Part shown: positions 7,773 to 17,321 of the stretch, in pieces
Layout of the letters: each line of letters begins with the position of its first letter
How positions within the stretch are numbered: position 1 is the stretch's first letter
Assembly (NCBI RefSeq): GCF_013377015.1
Contig: NZ_JACABA010000001.1
Coordinates: 1,568,756 to 1,632,755 of the forward strand
DNA length: 64,000 nucleotides
Direction: 5' to 3'
DNA from: Rhodopseudomonas sp.
Lineage (GTDB): Bacteria > Pseudomonadota > Alphaproteobacteria > Rhizobiales > Xanthobacteraceae
Notes under the pieces: generated by a model
What the model saw: the letters and a program-made list of their open reading frames with translations, nothing else
Told to the model about the DNA's origin: nothing
Databases searched by the model: none
Translations under genes and position numbers: made by a program

Positions 7773-10031
7773 TCAGGCTGCCAGATAACGCGATGCGGCG
7801 AGATCCTTGAGCGCCTCGGCCAGCTTGTCGCGGTCGAGCGGCTTGACCAGGAAGCCGTCCATCCCGGCCTCGAAGCAGGCATAGCGATCTTCCACCAGCG
7901 TATTGGCAGTGAGCGCGAGGATCGGGGTGCGCCGCACCTGTTGCCCGGCTTCGCGGGCGCGGATTCGCTTGGTGGTCTCGATGCCGTCGAGCACTGGCAT
8001 CTGGATATCCATCAGCACCAGATCGTAGGGCGCGGCTGCGGCCTCGGCGGCGAGCCAGGATTCCAGCGCTTGCTCGCCATTGGTGGTGATAACGACACGA
8101 TGGCCAAGCCGGGTCAGCAGCGAGCGCATCAGCAATGCGTTGATCTCATTATCTTCGGCGACCAGGATCGCGAGCGGGCGCCCGGGCGGCGTGGATGCCC
8201 CCTGCTTTGTGTCCGGCTCGTCCGGGGCGTCGCCATCGGCGATGCCCGGTGCGATCGGTCCGCTTGGTATGGTCAGCCGCGCCGCCAGCGATGCCGCCCG
8301 CAAAGGCTTCACCAGATAACCGGTGAAAGCTGTCGATGTCGCCGGCTGAAGTTCGTGGCGCGCCGCGGGGGTCAGCATCACAATCCGCTGCGTCGCGTGA
8401 GGGATCGCGAATTCGGCCAGCGCCTCGGCCTGGTCGGCGCCGATGCCACGGTCAATCAGGATCGCATGCCAGGGCCGGGCCGTGAGCAGCGCACAGGCGA
8501 CGTCGAGGTCGGACAATGTGCGGGTGTCCGCACCCCAGCGCTCCAGCCGCCGCGCGATCAGTGAGGCTTCGATCGTCTGCGGCGCCACCAGCATAACCGG
8601 CTGCCCCGCGAGATCGGGGGCGATCACGGCCGCGCTTGCGCCGGCATTCCGCTCCGAAGCGGCGAGCCGGATGCAAAACTCGAAGGTCGAACCGAGACCC
8701 GGCTGGCTCGCCAGCGAGATATGGCCGCCCATCCGCTTGATGATGCGTTCGCTGATGCTGAGACCGAGCCCGGTGCCGCCGTAATTGCGGGCGATGCTAT
8801 CATGGGCTTGCTCGAACTCGCTGAAGATCCGCGCCTGCGCCTCCGGCGCAATGCCGATGCCGGTGTCGCGGACCAGGAAGCGTATGTCGTCGAGCCGTTC
8901 GCCCGGCTCGACGATCAGCGCGACGCCGCCGCTTGAGGTGAATTTGATGGCGTTGCCGGCGAGATTCAGCAGCACCTGCCGCAGCCGGGCAGCGTCGCCG
9001 ACCACTTCTGGGGGCAACCGCTCGTCGACATAGGTGGCGATCTCAAGTTGGCGAAGCTGCGCCCGCGGCGCCAACAATTCGGCGATGTCCTCGATCAGCG
9101 CGGCGAGCAGGAACGGTCGGCTCTCGAGATCGATTTTGCCGGCCTCGATCTTGGAGTAGTCGAGCAGTTCCTCGATCAGCGACAGCAACGCGTCGCCCGA
9201 GGTTTTCACCGCTTTGGCGTAAGTGATCTGCTCCGGGGTCAACGGGGTGTCGAGCAACAACCCGCTCATGCCGATGATGCCGTTGAGCGGGGTACGAATC
9301 TCGTGCGAGGCCATCGCCAGAAAGCGCGACTTGGCGCGGCTGGCGGCATCGGCGAGGTCACGGGCTTCGGCCAGTGCGCGCTCGGTTTCGGTGCGGTCGG
9401 TGACGTCGCGGCCGACGCATTGCAGTTCGGCGGGCTGACCGGCATCGCTGCGGACCAGGCCTTCGCGCCAGGCGATCCAGCGCGATCCGGTCGCGGTCGC
9501 GATCTGCTGGTCATGAACCCTCGTCCCGTTCGGCTCCAGCTTGGCCTCGCCCTGCGCCAGCACCGGCAGCGCGAAACGGCTGCCGATCAGCGCCGCGCGC
9601 GGCTGCTGCGCCAGCGCGCAATAAGCGTCGTTGACGAAGGTGATGGCGCCGTCGCCGTCGCGCAGCACGATCAGGTCGCCCTGGGATTCGAACAAGCTGC
9701 GGGCGCGTTCCTCGGCTTCCTGCAATTCCCAATTGCGGTCGGCCAGCGCCTCGTTGTGCAGGATGAGCTTGCGCTGGGCACGACGCAGCCAGCGCAGCCG
9801 CATGCTCAGCGTGGCCAGCGCGACGCAGGCCACCGCGAACAGGAAGCTGGCGCCGATCGCGAAGGCATGCGGGTCGTAGCCGGAGTTTGGCGACCGGCTG
9901 CCGCTGATAAATCCATAGGCGCCGCCGAATGCCGCGGAGAACACGATGAACGAACGCACCGTGAAGGCCAGCCAGGGATAACGGCGCGCCACCCGGCGCA
10001 ATCGCGACTTGATCCGTAACATCCGCCCCAT
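7773..10031 (-). CDS. Hybrid sensor histidine kinase: 2 TM, PAS, HisKA, HATPase, two receiver domains
   Basis: A 752-residue inner-membrane sensor. Two hydrophobic segments (around WLAFTVRSFIVFSAAFGGAY and AFAIGASFLFAVACVALATL) lie within the first 80 residues. A PAS domain follows (SLFESQGDLIVLRDGDGAIT), then the H-box MASHEIRTPLNGIIG and the ATPase G-box GGTGLGLSISERI. The first receiver-like domain lacks the acidic pair (VMLVAPQTIEAS) but keeps an Asp in AILIDRG. The second is complete: LVAEDNEIN, LMDIQMPVLDG, LTAN, VKPL. The ATG at 10031 has GGGGAG nine bases upstream. No response regulator gene is adjacent; the stimulus is unknown. Confidence 0.9.
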   Translation of the reverse strand: MGRMLRIKSRLRRVARRYPWLAFTVRSFIVFSAAFGGAYGFISGSRSPNSGYDPHAFAIGASFLFAVACVALATLSMRLRWLRRAQRKLILHNEALADRNWELQEAEERARSLFESQGDLIVLRDGDGAITFVNDAYCALAQQPRAALIGSRFALPVLAQGEAKLEPNGTRVHDQQIATATGSRWIAWREGLVRSDAGQPAELQCVGRDVTDRTETERALAEARDLADAASRAKSRFLAMASHEIRTPLNGIIGMSGLLLDTPLTPEQITYAKAVKTSGDALLSLIEELLDYSKIEAGKIDLESRPFLLAALIEDIAELLAPRAQLRQLEIATYVDERLPPEVVGDAARLRQVLLNLAGNAIKFTSSGGVALIVEPGERLDDIRFLVRDTGIGIAPEAQARIFSEFEQAHDSIARNYGGTGLGLSISERIIKRMGGHISLASQPGLGSTFEFCIRLAASERNAGASAAVIAPDLAGQPVMLVAPQTIEASLIARRLERWGADTRTLSDLDVACALLTARPWHAILIDRGIGADQAEALAEFAIPHATQRIVMLTPAARHELQPATSTAFTGYLVKPLRAASLAARLTIPSGPIAPGIADGDAPDEPDTKQGASTPPGRPLAILVAEDNEINALLMRSLLTRLGHRVVITTNGEQALESWLAAEAAAAPYDLVLMDIQMPVLDGIETTKRIRAREAGQQVRRTPILALTANTLVEDRYACFEAGMDGFLVKPLDRDKLAEALKDLAASRYLAA

Positions 10032-10181
10032 CGCAGGCCACTCCCCATCGATCGCTCGACCGCCGTGCGCGTGCCGCATCCTCGCAGCCGCGGTCGGCCG
10101 CGAGGATGCGGCGTCGGTGTTGCGAAGTGCTTGAAGCGGCGGGCGTTGCGTCGCCGCCGTGCGAACAGGGTTGATCGGGCG

Positions 10182-10661
10182 TTAAGACCGGCCGCCGATC
10201 GACGCAGTGGTGATCCGGGGATGTCCGTCGCCAGCGCCGACCACCAGCGCTGCCGCATCGCGCGCACTGAAGGATTTCGAGCTGACGAAGATCCGATAAT
10301 CGGCGTCGTTGTCGCGGGTCAGATAGATCACCGGGTCCGCCGCCGCGGAACGCGAGGTGATCGCGACCAGCTGGGTCGCGGACGTGACCCGACAGGCCTT
10401 GCTGTCCGCGGCGTCGGGATCGTCGGTAACGGCGAAGTCCGCCGAGGCGGCGTCGTCGACGATCTGAACCCGGACGGTGGCGAGGCTGGGATCGTCGGTG
10501 AAACCGACATGGCGCTGCGCCTGCCACGGCGAGGATGCGATCTGGACCGAGTGATCGCCGAGCACGATGCAGGGCGGCGTCCCCGGCATCAACTCGCTGC
10601 GCGCAAACAGGCCGGCGATCAGCAACGGAACCACCGAGGCAAGGATCTTGAACCGCAACAT
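10182..10661 (-). CDS. Small exported protein upstream of the sensor kinase, unknown function
   Basis: 159 residues starting MLRFKILASVVPLLIAGLFA, a clear signal peptide or single membrane anchor. The rest is soluble, rich in Asp, Ala and Ser, with two cysteines (PPCIVLG and SKACRVT) that could form a periplasmic disulfide. I recognise no domain. It lies 150 bp upstream of the hybrid kinase on the same strand, so it may share its transcript or act as its periplasmic partner. Codon use looks like its neighbours. Confidence 0.7.
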   Translation of the reverse strand: MLRFKILASVVPLLIAGLFARSELMPGTPPCIVLGDHSVQIASSPWQAQRHVGFTDDPSLATVRVQIVDDAASADFAVTDDPDAADSKACRVTSATQLVAITSRSAAADPVIYLTRDNDADYRIFVSSKSFSARDAAALVVGAGDGHPRITTASIGGRS

Positions 10662-10773
10662 GGCGCGCTACTCTACTTGGCCAGCCCCAATACGCAGGGC
10701 TATGGTTGGCAGAGCGTAAACAAAAGTCGTTACCGTGGGGTTGACGCGCGGCGACTGCGGTGAGCGATTTACC

Positions 10774-12312
10774 TCAGGCGGCGCGCTTGAGATTCTCGGC
10801 CAGCGCGCGATACGACAGCGCCTCGGCCAGGTGCAGCCGGCCGATCTTGTCGGCGCCGTCGAGGTCGGCCAGCGTGCGTGCGACGCGGAGCACGCGATGA
10901 TAACCGCGTGCCGATAGCCGCATAGTTTCGGCGGCGTCGCGCAGCAGCTTGTGCCCGGCGGGGTCCGGCTGCGCGATGGTTTCCAGCACCGACGCCGGTG
11001 CTTCGGCGTTGGTGCGGATCTGCGGCAGCCCGACGGCGGCGTAGCGGGCGCGCTGGATTTCGCGCGCCGCGGCCACCCGCGCGGCGACCTCGGCAGAGCC
11101 TTCCGCCGGCGGCGGCAGGATTAGATCAGCGGCGGTCACTGCCGGGACTTCGATCCGCAGATCGATGCGGTCCATCAGCGGTCCGGAAATTCGAGCCTGG
11201 TAGTCCGCGCTGCAGCGCTCGAGCCGGCCGCGCTTGCAGGAATAGCCCGGCTCGTAGGCAAGGCCGCAGCGGCAGGGATTCATCGCCGCCACCAGCATGA
11301 AGCGGGCCGGATAGGTGACGCGATGATTGGCTCGCGACACCGCGACCTCGCCGTTCTCCAGCGGCTGGCGCAGCGAATCCAGCACCCGCGGGTCGAATTC
11401 CGGCAGCTCGTCGAGAAACAGCACGCCGTGGTGCGCCAGCGAGATTTCGCCGGGCTTGGCCCGCACCCCGCCGCCGGTCAGCGCCGCCATGCTGGCGGAG
11501 TGGTGCGGCGCGCGGAACGGCCGCCGCGCGGTCAGCGCGCCGTCGCGGATCTCGCCCGCGACCGAGGCAATCATCGACACTTCGAGCAATTCGGACGGCG
11601 ACAGCGGCGGCAGAATCGAGGGCAGTCGCGCCGCCAGCATCGACTTGCCGGCGCCGGGAGAGCCGATCATCAGCAGATGGTGGCCGCCGGCCGCGGCGAT
11701 CTCCAGTGCGCGCTTGGCGCTTTCCTGGCCCTTGATGTCACGCAGATCGAGCTGCGAGGCCGCGGCCTCGTGCACTCTGGGCTGCGGCCGGCCCAGTACT
11801 TGCGTTCCCTTGAAATGATTGGCGATCTGGATCAGCGAATTCGCCGCGATGATCTGGATATCTGGGCTCGCCCAGGCCGCTTCCGAACCGCAGGCGGCCG
11901 GACAGATCAGCCCCTCGTCGCGCGAATTGGCGGCGATCGCCGCCGGCAGCACCCCCGCCACCGGCGCGATCGAGCCGTCGAGCCCCAATTCGCCGAGCAC
12001 GGTGAAGCCGGCCAGGGCATCTGGCGGAATCGCGCCGATCGCTGCCATCAGGCCGAGCGCGATCGGCAGGTCGTAATGGCTGCCTTCCTTCGGCAGATCC
12101 GCGGGGGCGAGATTGACGGTGATCCGCCGCGCCGGCAGCGCCAGACCCGACGCAATCAGCGCCGAGCGCACCCGTTCACGGGCTTCCGACACCGCCTTAT
12201 CCGCAAGCCCGACCACCGCGAAGGCGGGCAGGCCAGGGGACACCTGCACCTGCACATCGACGGTCCTCGCCTCGATGCCTTCGAACGCCACGGTGGAAAC
12301 GTGCTGAACCAT
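10774..12312 (-). CDS. comM: YifB/ComM family Mg-chelatase-like AAA+ ATPase
   Basis: Hexameric helicase-like protein that promotes branch migration during natural transformation in species studied. The 512 residues have the N-terminal Lon-like fold (MVQHVSTVAFEGIEARTVDV, LVGLADKAVSEARERVR-type segment). The Walker A motif is GSPGAGKSMLAARLP, the Walker B region LFLDELPEF. NPCRCGLAYEPGYSCKRG is the cysteine cluster region typical of the family. The ATG at 12312 matches the usual start. It stands alone between convergent and divergent neighbours. Confidence 0.92.
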   Translation of the reverse strand: MVQHVSTVAFEGIEARTVDVQVQVSPGLPAFAVVGLADKAVSEARERVRSALIASGLALPARRITVNLAPADLPKEGSHYDLPIALGLMAAIGAIPPDALAGFTVLGELGLDGSIAPVAGVLPAAIAANSRDEGLICPAACGSEAAWASPDIQIIAANSLIQIANHFKGTQVLGRPQPRVHEAAASQLDLRDIKGQESAKRALEIAAAGGHHLLMIGSPGAGKSMLAARLPSILPPLSPSELLEVSMIASVAGEIRDGALTARRPFRAPHHSASMAALTGGGVRAKPGEISLAHHGVLFLDELPEFDPRVLDSLRQPLENGEVAVSRANHRVTYPARFMLVAAMNPCRCGLAYEPGYSCKRGRLERCSADYQARISGPLMDRIDLRIEVPAVTAADLILPPPAEGSAEVAARVAAAREIQRARYAAVGLPQIRTNAEAPASVLETIAQPDPAGHKLLRDAAETMRLSARGYHRVLRVARTLADLDGADKIGRLHLAEALSYRALAENLKRAA

Positions 12313-12496
12313 GGATGCCCCACTGCCCGAAAGGCTAGCGCAAGGTTCCATTTGCTGCAAGAACAATAAGGGAACATGCGGCTACGCCGTCGCAGCGGGA
12401 CGGCCCGGATGGGAATACCGCACGCCGACATCAAATCTTAAAGAATGGCCATGCAAACCTGTTAGCAGTCCCTCAAGCTGGCGCAGTTTCAATCGC

Positions 12497-13552
12497 ATGT
12501 CCGATCGCTTCCCGCAGTCCCCGGCTCCGAGCGACTCCGAGGTGATCGCCGACTTGAAGGCGCAGCTGGACGCGCAGGCTGCGCTGCTCCGCGACCAGAG
12601 CACTTTGCTCGCCCATAGCCGGAAAATCTTCGATCGCGCGTCGGCCGCCGCCCGGATCGGCGTCTGGGAGTGCACCCTGCCGCAGGAGTCGCTGGTGTGG
12701 ACCGATGTGGTCTACGACATCTTCGATTTGCCGCGTGGCGCGGCGCTCGACCGCGGCGAAATCCTGAGGTGCTATCCGGTGGAGTCCGCCAGGGAGTTGC
12801 ACAAGCGGCGCAGCAACGCGATCGACCAATGCAGCGGGTTCAGCCTCGACACCGAGATCGTCACCGTCAAGGGCAACCGGCGCTGGATCCGGATCACCGC
12901 CACAGTGGAATCCGTAGACGGCGTCGCGGTCCGCATCTTCGGCATCAAGCAGGATATCACTGACGAGAAAATTCTCGCCGATCGCAACCGCTACCTTGCC
13001 GAGGTCGACGTCGTCACCGGGCTGGCCAATCGTAGCCGGTTTCAGTCGGCTCTGGGCGAACTCGACGCCGCCGCGGGCACCGGCAAGCCGTTCGGCGCGC
13101 TGCTGCTGATCGATCTCGACGAGTTCAAGGCGATCAATGACGGTTGTGGGCACGCTGTCGGCGACGAATGCCTGAAACAGGCCGGGCAACGCATCGGCAA
13201 CGTCTGCGGCGGCGCCAGACTTGTGGCGCGGATCGGCGGCGATGAATTCGCCGTGATGCTGGGCACGGACCTGCAGTTCGCGGACATTTCCGGGATCGCC
13301 CGCGCCATCGTCGAAGAAATGCGGCGCCCGATCGTTCTGCACGGCCGCGAGCTTCAACTCGGCGTATCGGTCGGCATCGCGCTGGTTGATGGCTGCAGTT
13401 CCGCCCAGCTCTTCACGATGGCGGACGCCGCGCTCTATGCCGCAAAAGGCGCCGGCCGCAATACGTTCCGAATCTACAAGCCGGGATCGAGCAGGCCGCT
13501 CGCGTCCGCTGTGATGCTTTCTCAACTCGGTCAGCGGCCGGTCAGCGCCTGA
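12497..13552 (+). CDS. PAS-GGDEF diguanylate cyclase
   Basis: A soluble 351-residue protein that probably makes cyclic di-GMP. A short coiled-coil-like stretch (residues 15-45) is followed by a PAS domain with its PAC end (IRIFGIKQDITDE) at about 45-155. The GGDEF domain covers about 175-335, with LIDLDEFKAINDGCGH and the intact active-site loop RIGGDEFAVML. There is no EAL domain and no membrane segment. The start is uncertain since no strong ribosome site is visible and the frame stays open upstream to 12311. It diverges from comM. Confidence 0.88.
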   Translation: MSDRFPQSPAPSDSEVIADLKAQLDAQAALLRDQSTLLAHSRKIFDRASAAARIGVWECTLPQESLVWTDVVYDIFDLPRGAALDRGEILRCYPVESARELHKRRSNAIDQCSGFSLDTEIVTVKGNRRWIRITATVESVDGVAVRIFGIKQDITDEKILADRNRYLAEVDVVTGLANRSRFQSALGELDAAAGTGKPFGALLLIDLDEFKAINDGCGHAVGDECLKQAGQRIGNVCGGARLVARIGGDEFAVMLGTDLQFADISGIARAIVEEMRRPIVLHGRELQLGVSVGIALVDGCSSAQLFTMADAALYAAKGAGRNTFRIYKPGSSRPLASAVMLSQLGQRPVSA

Positions 13553-13633
13553 TGGTGCGAGACCGGGTAATCGGCCGGCGACCGGCGCGGCGAGGGACGG
13601 CGGCCCGCGCCGCCCCCGCCATCGCGCCGGAAT

Positions 13634-14602
13634 TTAAAGCGTCATCACCATTGGCTCGGCGATGTAGCGAAAGCCGTCGCCGGCTTTGACGACGTGGCCA
13701 TAGCCCGGCCAGGCGAAGTGATAGGACATCACCGCGGTCTTGTTGGCCGCCAGCATGGTCAGCATCTTCACCCGGGTCTGCGCCGACATTTTCGGGTCGG
13801 AATCATAGGCGAATTCCATCAGCGGCCGTTCCAGCAGTAGTACCGCGTGATGGGTCAGGTCGCCGAGGAAGGCGAACGACTTTCCTTCCGACTGGATCAT
13901 GAACATGTGGTGCCCGAAGGTGTGGCCGGGTGCCGCCATCGCGGTGACGCCGGGCAAAAATTCCTGGCCGTCCTTGAAGAACACGATGCGGTCGCGCACC
14001 GGCAGCAGATTCTTGCGGGCATGGACGATGAAATCCTTCAACGCCGAGCCGAGCTTGCCCTCGTCGGTCCAGAATTCGAGATCAGCCTGGCTGATATAGA
14101 TCTGCGCATTGGGAAACAGCGGCTTGTCGTTGGCGTCGACGATGCCGCCGATGTGATCGATATGGGCGTGCGAACACACCACCGCGTCGATGTCTTCCGG
14201 CTTGATGCCCGCCTCGGCGATGCTCTTCTGCAGTCGTCCGGTGGTCGGTCCGAACAGTTTCGATGTGCCCATTCCGGTGTCGAACAGAATCAGCTTGTCG
14301 CCGATGTTGACGATCGGGGCGTTCTGCTCGAGTACCACATTGGTGGGGTTGAGGAAGTTGTCGGTCAGCATCTTCTGGACGTCGTCCTTAGGCACGCCGA
14401 GGAACGAGCCGGAAGGATCGCCGAGCGGCAGCGGGCCGTCGGACACCACCGTGACTTCCGCACCGCCCACCATGAAGCGGTGAAAATACGGCGCCTGGGT
14501 GCCGAGTTTCGGCGCGCGCGCCGAAGCGATACCGGGCAACATCGTTGCGCCCAGTCCGGCGCCGAGTGCGAGCAGGGACCGTCGCGAAACATCGAGTGTC
14601 AT
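13634..14602 (-). CDS. Tat-exported MBL-fold metallo-hydrolase
   Basis: 322 residues. The N-terminus has a twin-arginine signal, SRRSLLALGAGLGATMLPG, ending at ASARAPK, so it should be periplasmic. The metallo-beta-lactamase metal motif is CSHAHIDHIGG, with later ligands in APGHTFGHH and LGDLTHH. It resembles the AttM/quorum-quenching-like and related hydrolases broadly, but substrate cannot be assigned. It is a single gene, ending about 80 bp from the convergent GGDEF gene. Confidence 0.85.
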   Translation of the reverse strand: MTLDVSRRSLLALGAGLGATMLPGIASARAPKLGTQAPYFHRFMVGGAEVTVVSDGPLPLGDPSGSFLGVPKDDVQKMLTDNFLNPTNVVLEQNAPIVNIGDKLILFDTGMGTSKLFGPTTGRLQKSIAEAGIKPEDIDAVVCSHAHIDHIGGIVDANDKPLFPNAQIYISQADLEFWTDEGKLGSALKDFIVHARKNLLPVRDRIVFFKDGQEFLPGVTAMAAPGHTFGHHMFMIQSEGKSFAFLGDLTHHAVLLLERPLMEFAYDSDPKMSAQTRVKMLTMLAANKTAVMSYHFAWPGYGHVVKAGDGFRYIAEPMVMTL

Positions 14603-14781
14603 GCGTCTCTCTCCCAATTGTTTTTTAAGTCTTGTTAGCGTGATGCGAGCCACCGTTCGCGCGATGGTCAGGCATCGACATGCTGCGCCCGCCTGCGAAG
14701 GCTGGCAAGCTCATTGCTGCTATGAATTGCGAGCAACCGATGTCTTCGCAATTGCGATAGCGCGACGCTGCGCGGCGGGCG

Positions 14782-15723
14782 TTAGCTACGCTTACGCTCG
14801 ATTGCGTCCCAGATCATCGCCGCGACGTCCGGACCGCCGAGCTTGGCGATGGCGCGGATGCCGGTCGGCGAGGTGACGTTGATCTCGGTGAGGTGGCCGT
14901 CGATCACGTCGATGCCGACGAACAGCAGTCCGCGATCGCGCAAGTGTGGGCCGAGCCGCGCGCAGATCTCGCGTTCGCGCGCGCTGAGGTCGGTGGCAGC
15001 CGCGGCGCCGCCGCGCACCATGTTGGAACGCAGATCGTCGGCCGCCGGTACCCGGTTCACCGCGCCGGCGAATTCGCCGTCGACCAGGATGATGCGCTTG
15101 TCGCCGTGCTTCACCTCGGGAAGGAAGCGCTGGATCACCCAGGGCTCGCGGAACGTCACCGAGAACATGTCGTGCAGCGAGCCGAAGTTCATATCCTGCG
15201 GCAGCACCCGGAACACCGCGGCGCCGCCATGGCCGTGCAGCGGCTTCATCACCACCGCGCCGTGCTCGGCGCGAAACGAGTTGATTTCCTCGAGATCGCG
15301 GCTGATCAGAGTCGGCGGCATCAGGTCGGCAAAGTCCATCACGAAAATCTTTTCCGGCGCATTGCGGACGCTGGCCGGATTGTTGACCACCAGGGTCTGC
15401 GGATGAATCCGCTCCAGCAGGTGCGTGCTGGTGATGTAGGCGAGATCGAACGGAGGGTCCTGCCGCAGCAGCACCACGTCGAAGCCGCGCATGTCGGTGC
15501 GTACCGCCTCGCCGAGGGTGAAGTGATCGCCCAGTTGGTCGCGTACGCTGAGCGGCTGCACATGGGCGACGACATCGTTGCCGCGCAGCGACAGTTTGTC
15601 GGGCGTGAGATACGACAGCGCGTGGCCGCGCCGCTGCGCCTCCAAGAGCAGCGCGAATGTCGAATCGCCGCGAATGTTGATCCGCGCGATGGGGTCCATC
15701 TGGACGGCGACGTTCAATATCAT
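14782..15723 (-). CDS. gshB: Glutathione synthetase
   Basis: ATP-grasp enzyme joining gamma-glutamylcysteine and glycine. The 313 residues start [20 protein letters not shown], very typical of alphaproteobacterial Gsh[36 protein letters not shown] and [15 protein letters not shown] give the ATP- and substrate-binding parts. It lies 46 bp after yraN on the same strand, so rsmI-yraN-gshB form one transcription unit. Confidence 0.96.
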   Translation of the reverse strand: MILNVAVQMDPIARINIRGDSTFALLLEAQRRGHALSYLTPDKLSLRGNDVVAHVQPLSVRDQLGDHFTLGEAVRTDMRGFDVVLLRQDPPFDLAYITSTHLLERIHPQTLVVNNPASVRNAPEKIFVMDFADLMPPTLISRDLEEINSFRAEHGAVVMKPLHGHGGAAVFRVLPQDMNFGSLHDMFSVTFREPWVIQRFLPEVKHGDKRIILVDGEFAGAVNRVPAADDLRSNMVRGGAAAATDLSAREREICARLGPHLRDRGLLFVGIDVIDGHLTEINVTSPTGIRAIAKLGGPDVAAMIWDAIERKRS

Positions 15724-15769
15724 GCGGGGGATCCGTGGTTCTGAATTGCGATGGGGTTGCGATCGGATG

Positions 15770-16183
15770 TCAGGTGCTGGCATCGAAAGCTGCGGGCAGA
15801 TGATGCGGCGGACTTTGCGGCGCAATCAGCAGCGCGTCGAACCGCAGCTCGCATTCGGTATGTTCGGGATGCGTTGCCAGCCAGGCGCGCGCGGCGTCGA
15901 TGATGCGCTGCTGCTGGCGTGGCGTCACCGCATAGGCGGCGTCGTCGAGTCGGGCGCGGGCCTTGACCTCGACGAACGCCACCAGATTCCGCCGCTGCGC
16001 TACGATGTCGATCTCGCCGTAACGGGTCTTGAATCGTTGCGCCAGGATTCGATAGCCGTCGGCTACCAGATAGGCCGCGGCGCGAGCCTCGGCGGACAGG
16101 CCGGTGCGAAACGCGGCAACGCGTTGCGGCGCAGGCGCGCGCGGCGGCGCAGTCTCGGCAGAGTCTTTTCTAGTCCTCGGCAT
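15770..16183 (-). CDS. yraN: YraN/UPF0102 family nuclease-like protein
   Basis: 137 residues with the predicted restriction-endonuclease-like fold of UPF0102. The core [43 protein letters not shown] carries the acidic and Lys residues (GEIDIV..FVEVKAR) of a PD-(D/E)XK-type site. I chose the ATG at 16183; a GTG at 16201 would add six residues. Either way it overlaps the end of rsmI, so translation is coupled. Cellular role is not settled in any species I know. Confidence 0.9.
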   Translation of the reverse strand: MPRTRKDSAETAPPRAPAPQRVAAFRTGLSAEARAAAYLVADGYRILAQRFKTRYGEIDIVAQRRNLVAFVEVKARARLDDAAYAVTPRQQQRIIDAARAWLATHPEHTECELRFDALLIAPQSPPHHLPAAFDAST

Positions 16184-17129
16184 CGCCGTCCCCGGTGTCA
16201 CCCTGTCTGGTCAGTTCGAGCGCGCGTGCATAGATTTCGCGGCGCGGGCGTCCGGATATTTCGACCGCTTGCGCCACCGCGTCCTTGACGCTGTTGTGCT
16301 TCAAGGCCGCGCGCAGCATGTCGTCAAGTTGATCCGGCGCCATCGCCAGCGCATCTTGCGTCGGCGGCCCGATCACCACGACGAATTCGCCGCGGGTCTC
16401 CAGCGCATCGGCGGTCTCGGCCAGCGCCGCGACTTGGCCACGGCGAACCTCCTCATGCAGCTTAGTGAGTTCACGGCAGATCGCCGCCTCGCGCTCGCCC
16501 ATGATTTCGGCGATATCGCGCAGGCTTTTTTCGATCCGGTTGCCGGATTCGAAGAGCACCAGCGTGGCGTCGATCCGCGCCAGTTCGGTCAATCGGGCGC
16601 GGCGGGCTCCCTGCCTCGAAGGTAGAAACCCGTCGAAGAAGAATCGATCGGTCGGCAATGCCGCCACCGCCAGCGCCGCCAGCACCGAGGACGGCCCAGG
16701 CAACGCGATCACCTGATGGCCCGCGGCGTAGACCTCGCGCACCAGCTTGAACCCGGGATCGGAAATCAGCGGCGTGCCGGCGTCGGATACCAGTGCGACC
16801 GAACCGCCCTGCGCCAGCTTCTCCAGGATTTTCGGCCGAGCCTGCGCGGCGTTGTGTTCGTGATAGGGTTTCAGCATCGCCGAGATGCCATACCGTTCGG
16901 TCAGTCGATGGGTGATTCGGGTGTCCTCGCAGGCGATGACATCGACGCCGGCCAGCGTCTCCAGCGCACGCAAAGTGATGTCGCCGAGATTGCCGATCGG
17001 GGTCGCCACCAGATGCAGGCCCGGAACCGCGCGCGGCGCGGTCAGCATCTGGCCGGCAACCAGGAAGGTCCGCGCGTTGGGTTGCGCTGGGTCGAGGGGC
17101 GTCGGCGTGGTGGCGGGTTTTGCGCGCAT
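16170..17129 (-). CDS. rsmI: 16S rRNA 2'-O-methyltransferase RsmI (C1402)
   Basis: SAM-dependent enzyme that 2'-O-methylates C1402 of 16S rRNA. The 319 residues contain [45 protein letters not shown] and [20 protein letters not shown], all diagnostic. A roughly 40-residue N-terminal extension precedes the core, usual in this order. ATG at 17129 is preferred to a GTG two codons upstream. It heads rsmI-yraN-gshB and diverges from the lipoprotein gene. Confidence 0.95.
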   Translation of the reverse strand: MRAKPATTPTPLDPAQPNARTFLVAGQMLTAPRAVPGLHLVATPIGNLGDITLRALETLAGVDVIACEDTRITHRLTERYGISAMLKPYHEHNAAQARPKILEKLAQGGSVALVSDAGTPLISDPGFKLVREVYAAGHQVIALPGPSSVLAALAVAALPTDRFFFDGFLPSRQGARRARLTELARIDATLVLFESGNRIEKSLRDIAEIMGEREAAICRELTKLHEEVRRGQVAALAETADALETRGEFVVVIGPPTQDALAMAPDQLDDMLRAALKHNSVKDAVAQAVEISGRPRREIYARALELTRQGDTGDGDAED

Positions 17130-17321
17130 CGTCACAATCTAAACCGTTATGTTCTAGGATGACTTCCGGAAATCGGGACAGCGGAATTGCGCGATGGCGC
17201 CGCTGAGCATAAACCTTTTGTTTTGGTTAATCATTCGCCGACATTATGTTTAGTCCGGTGTCCGGAATCATCGGAAATTGAAATGCGCGCCGAACTTGCG
17301 TCGGCAAACCCAAGAGATGCA

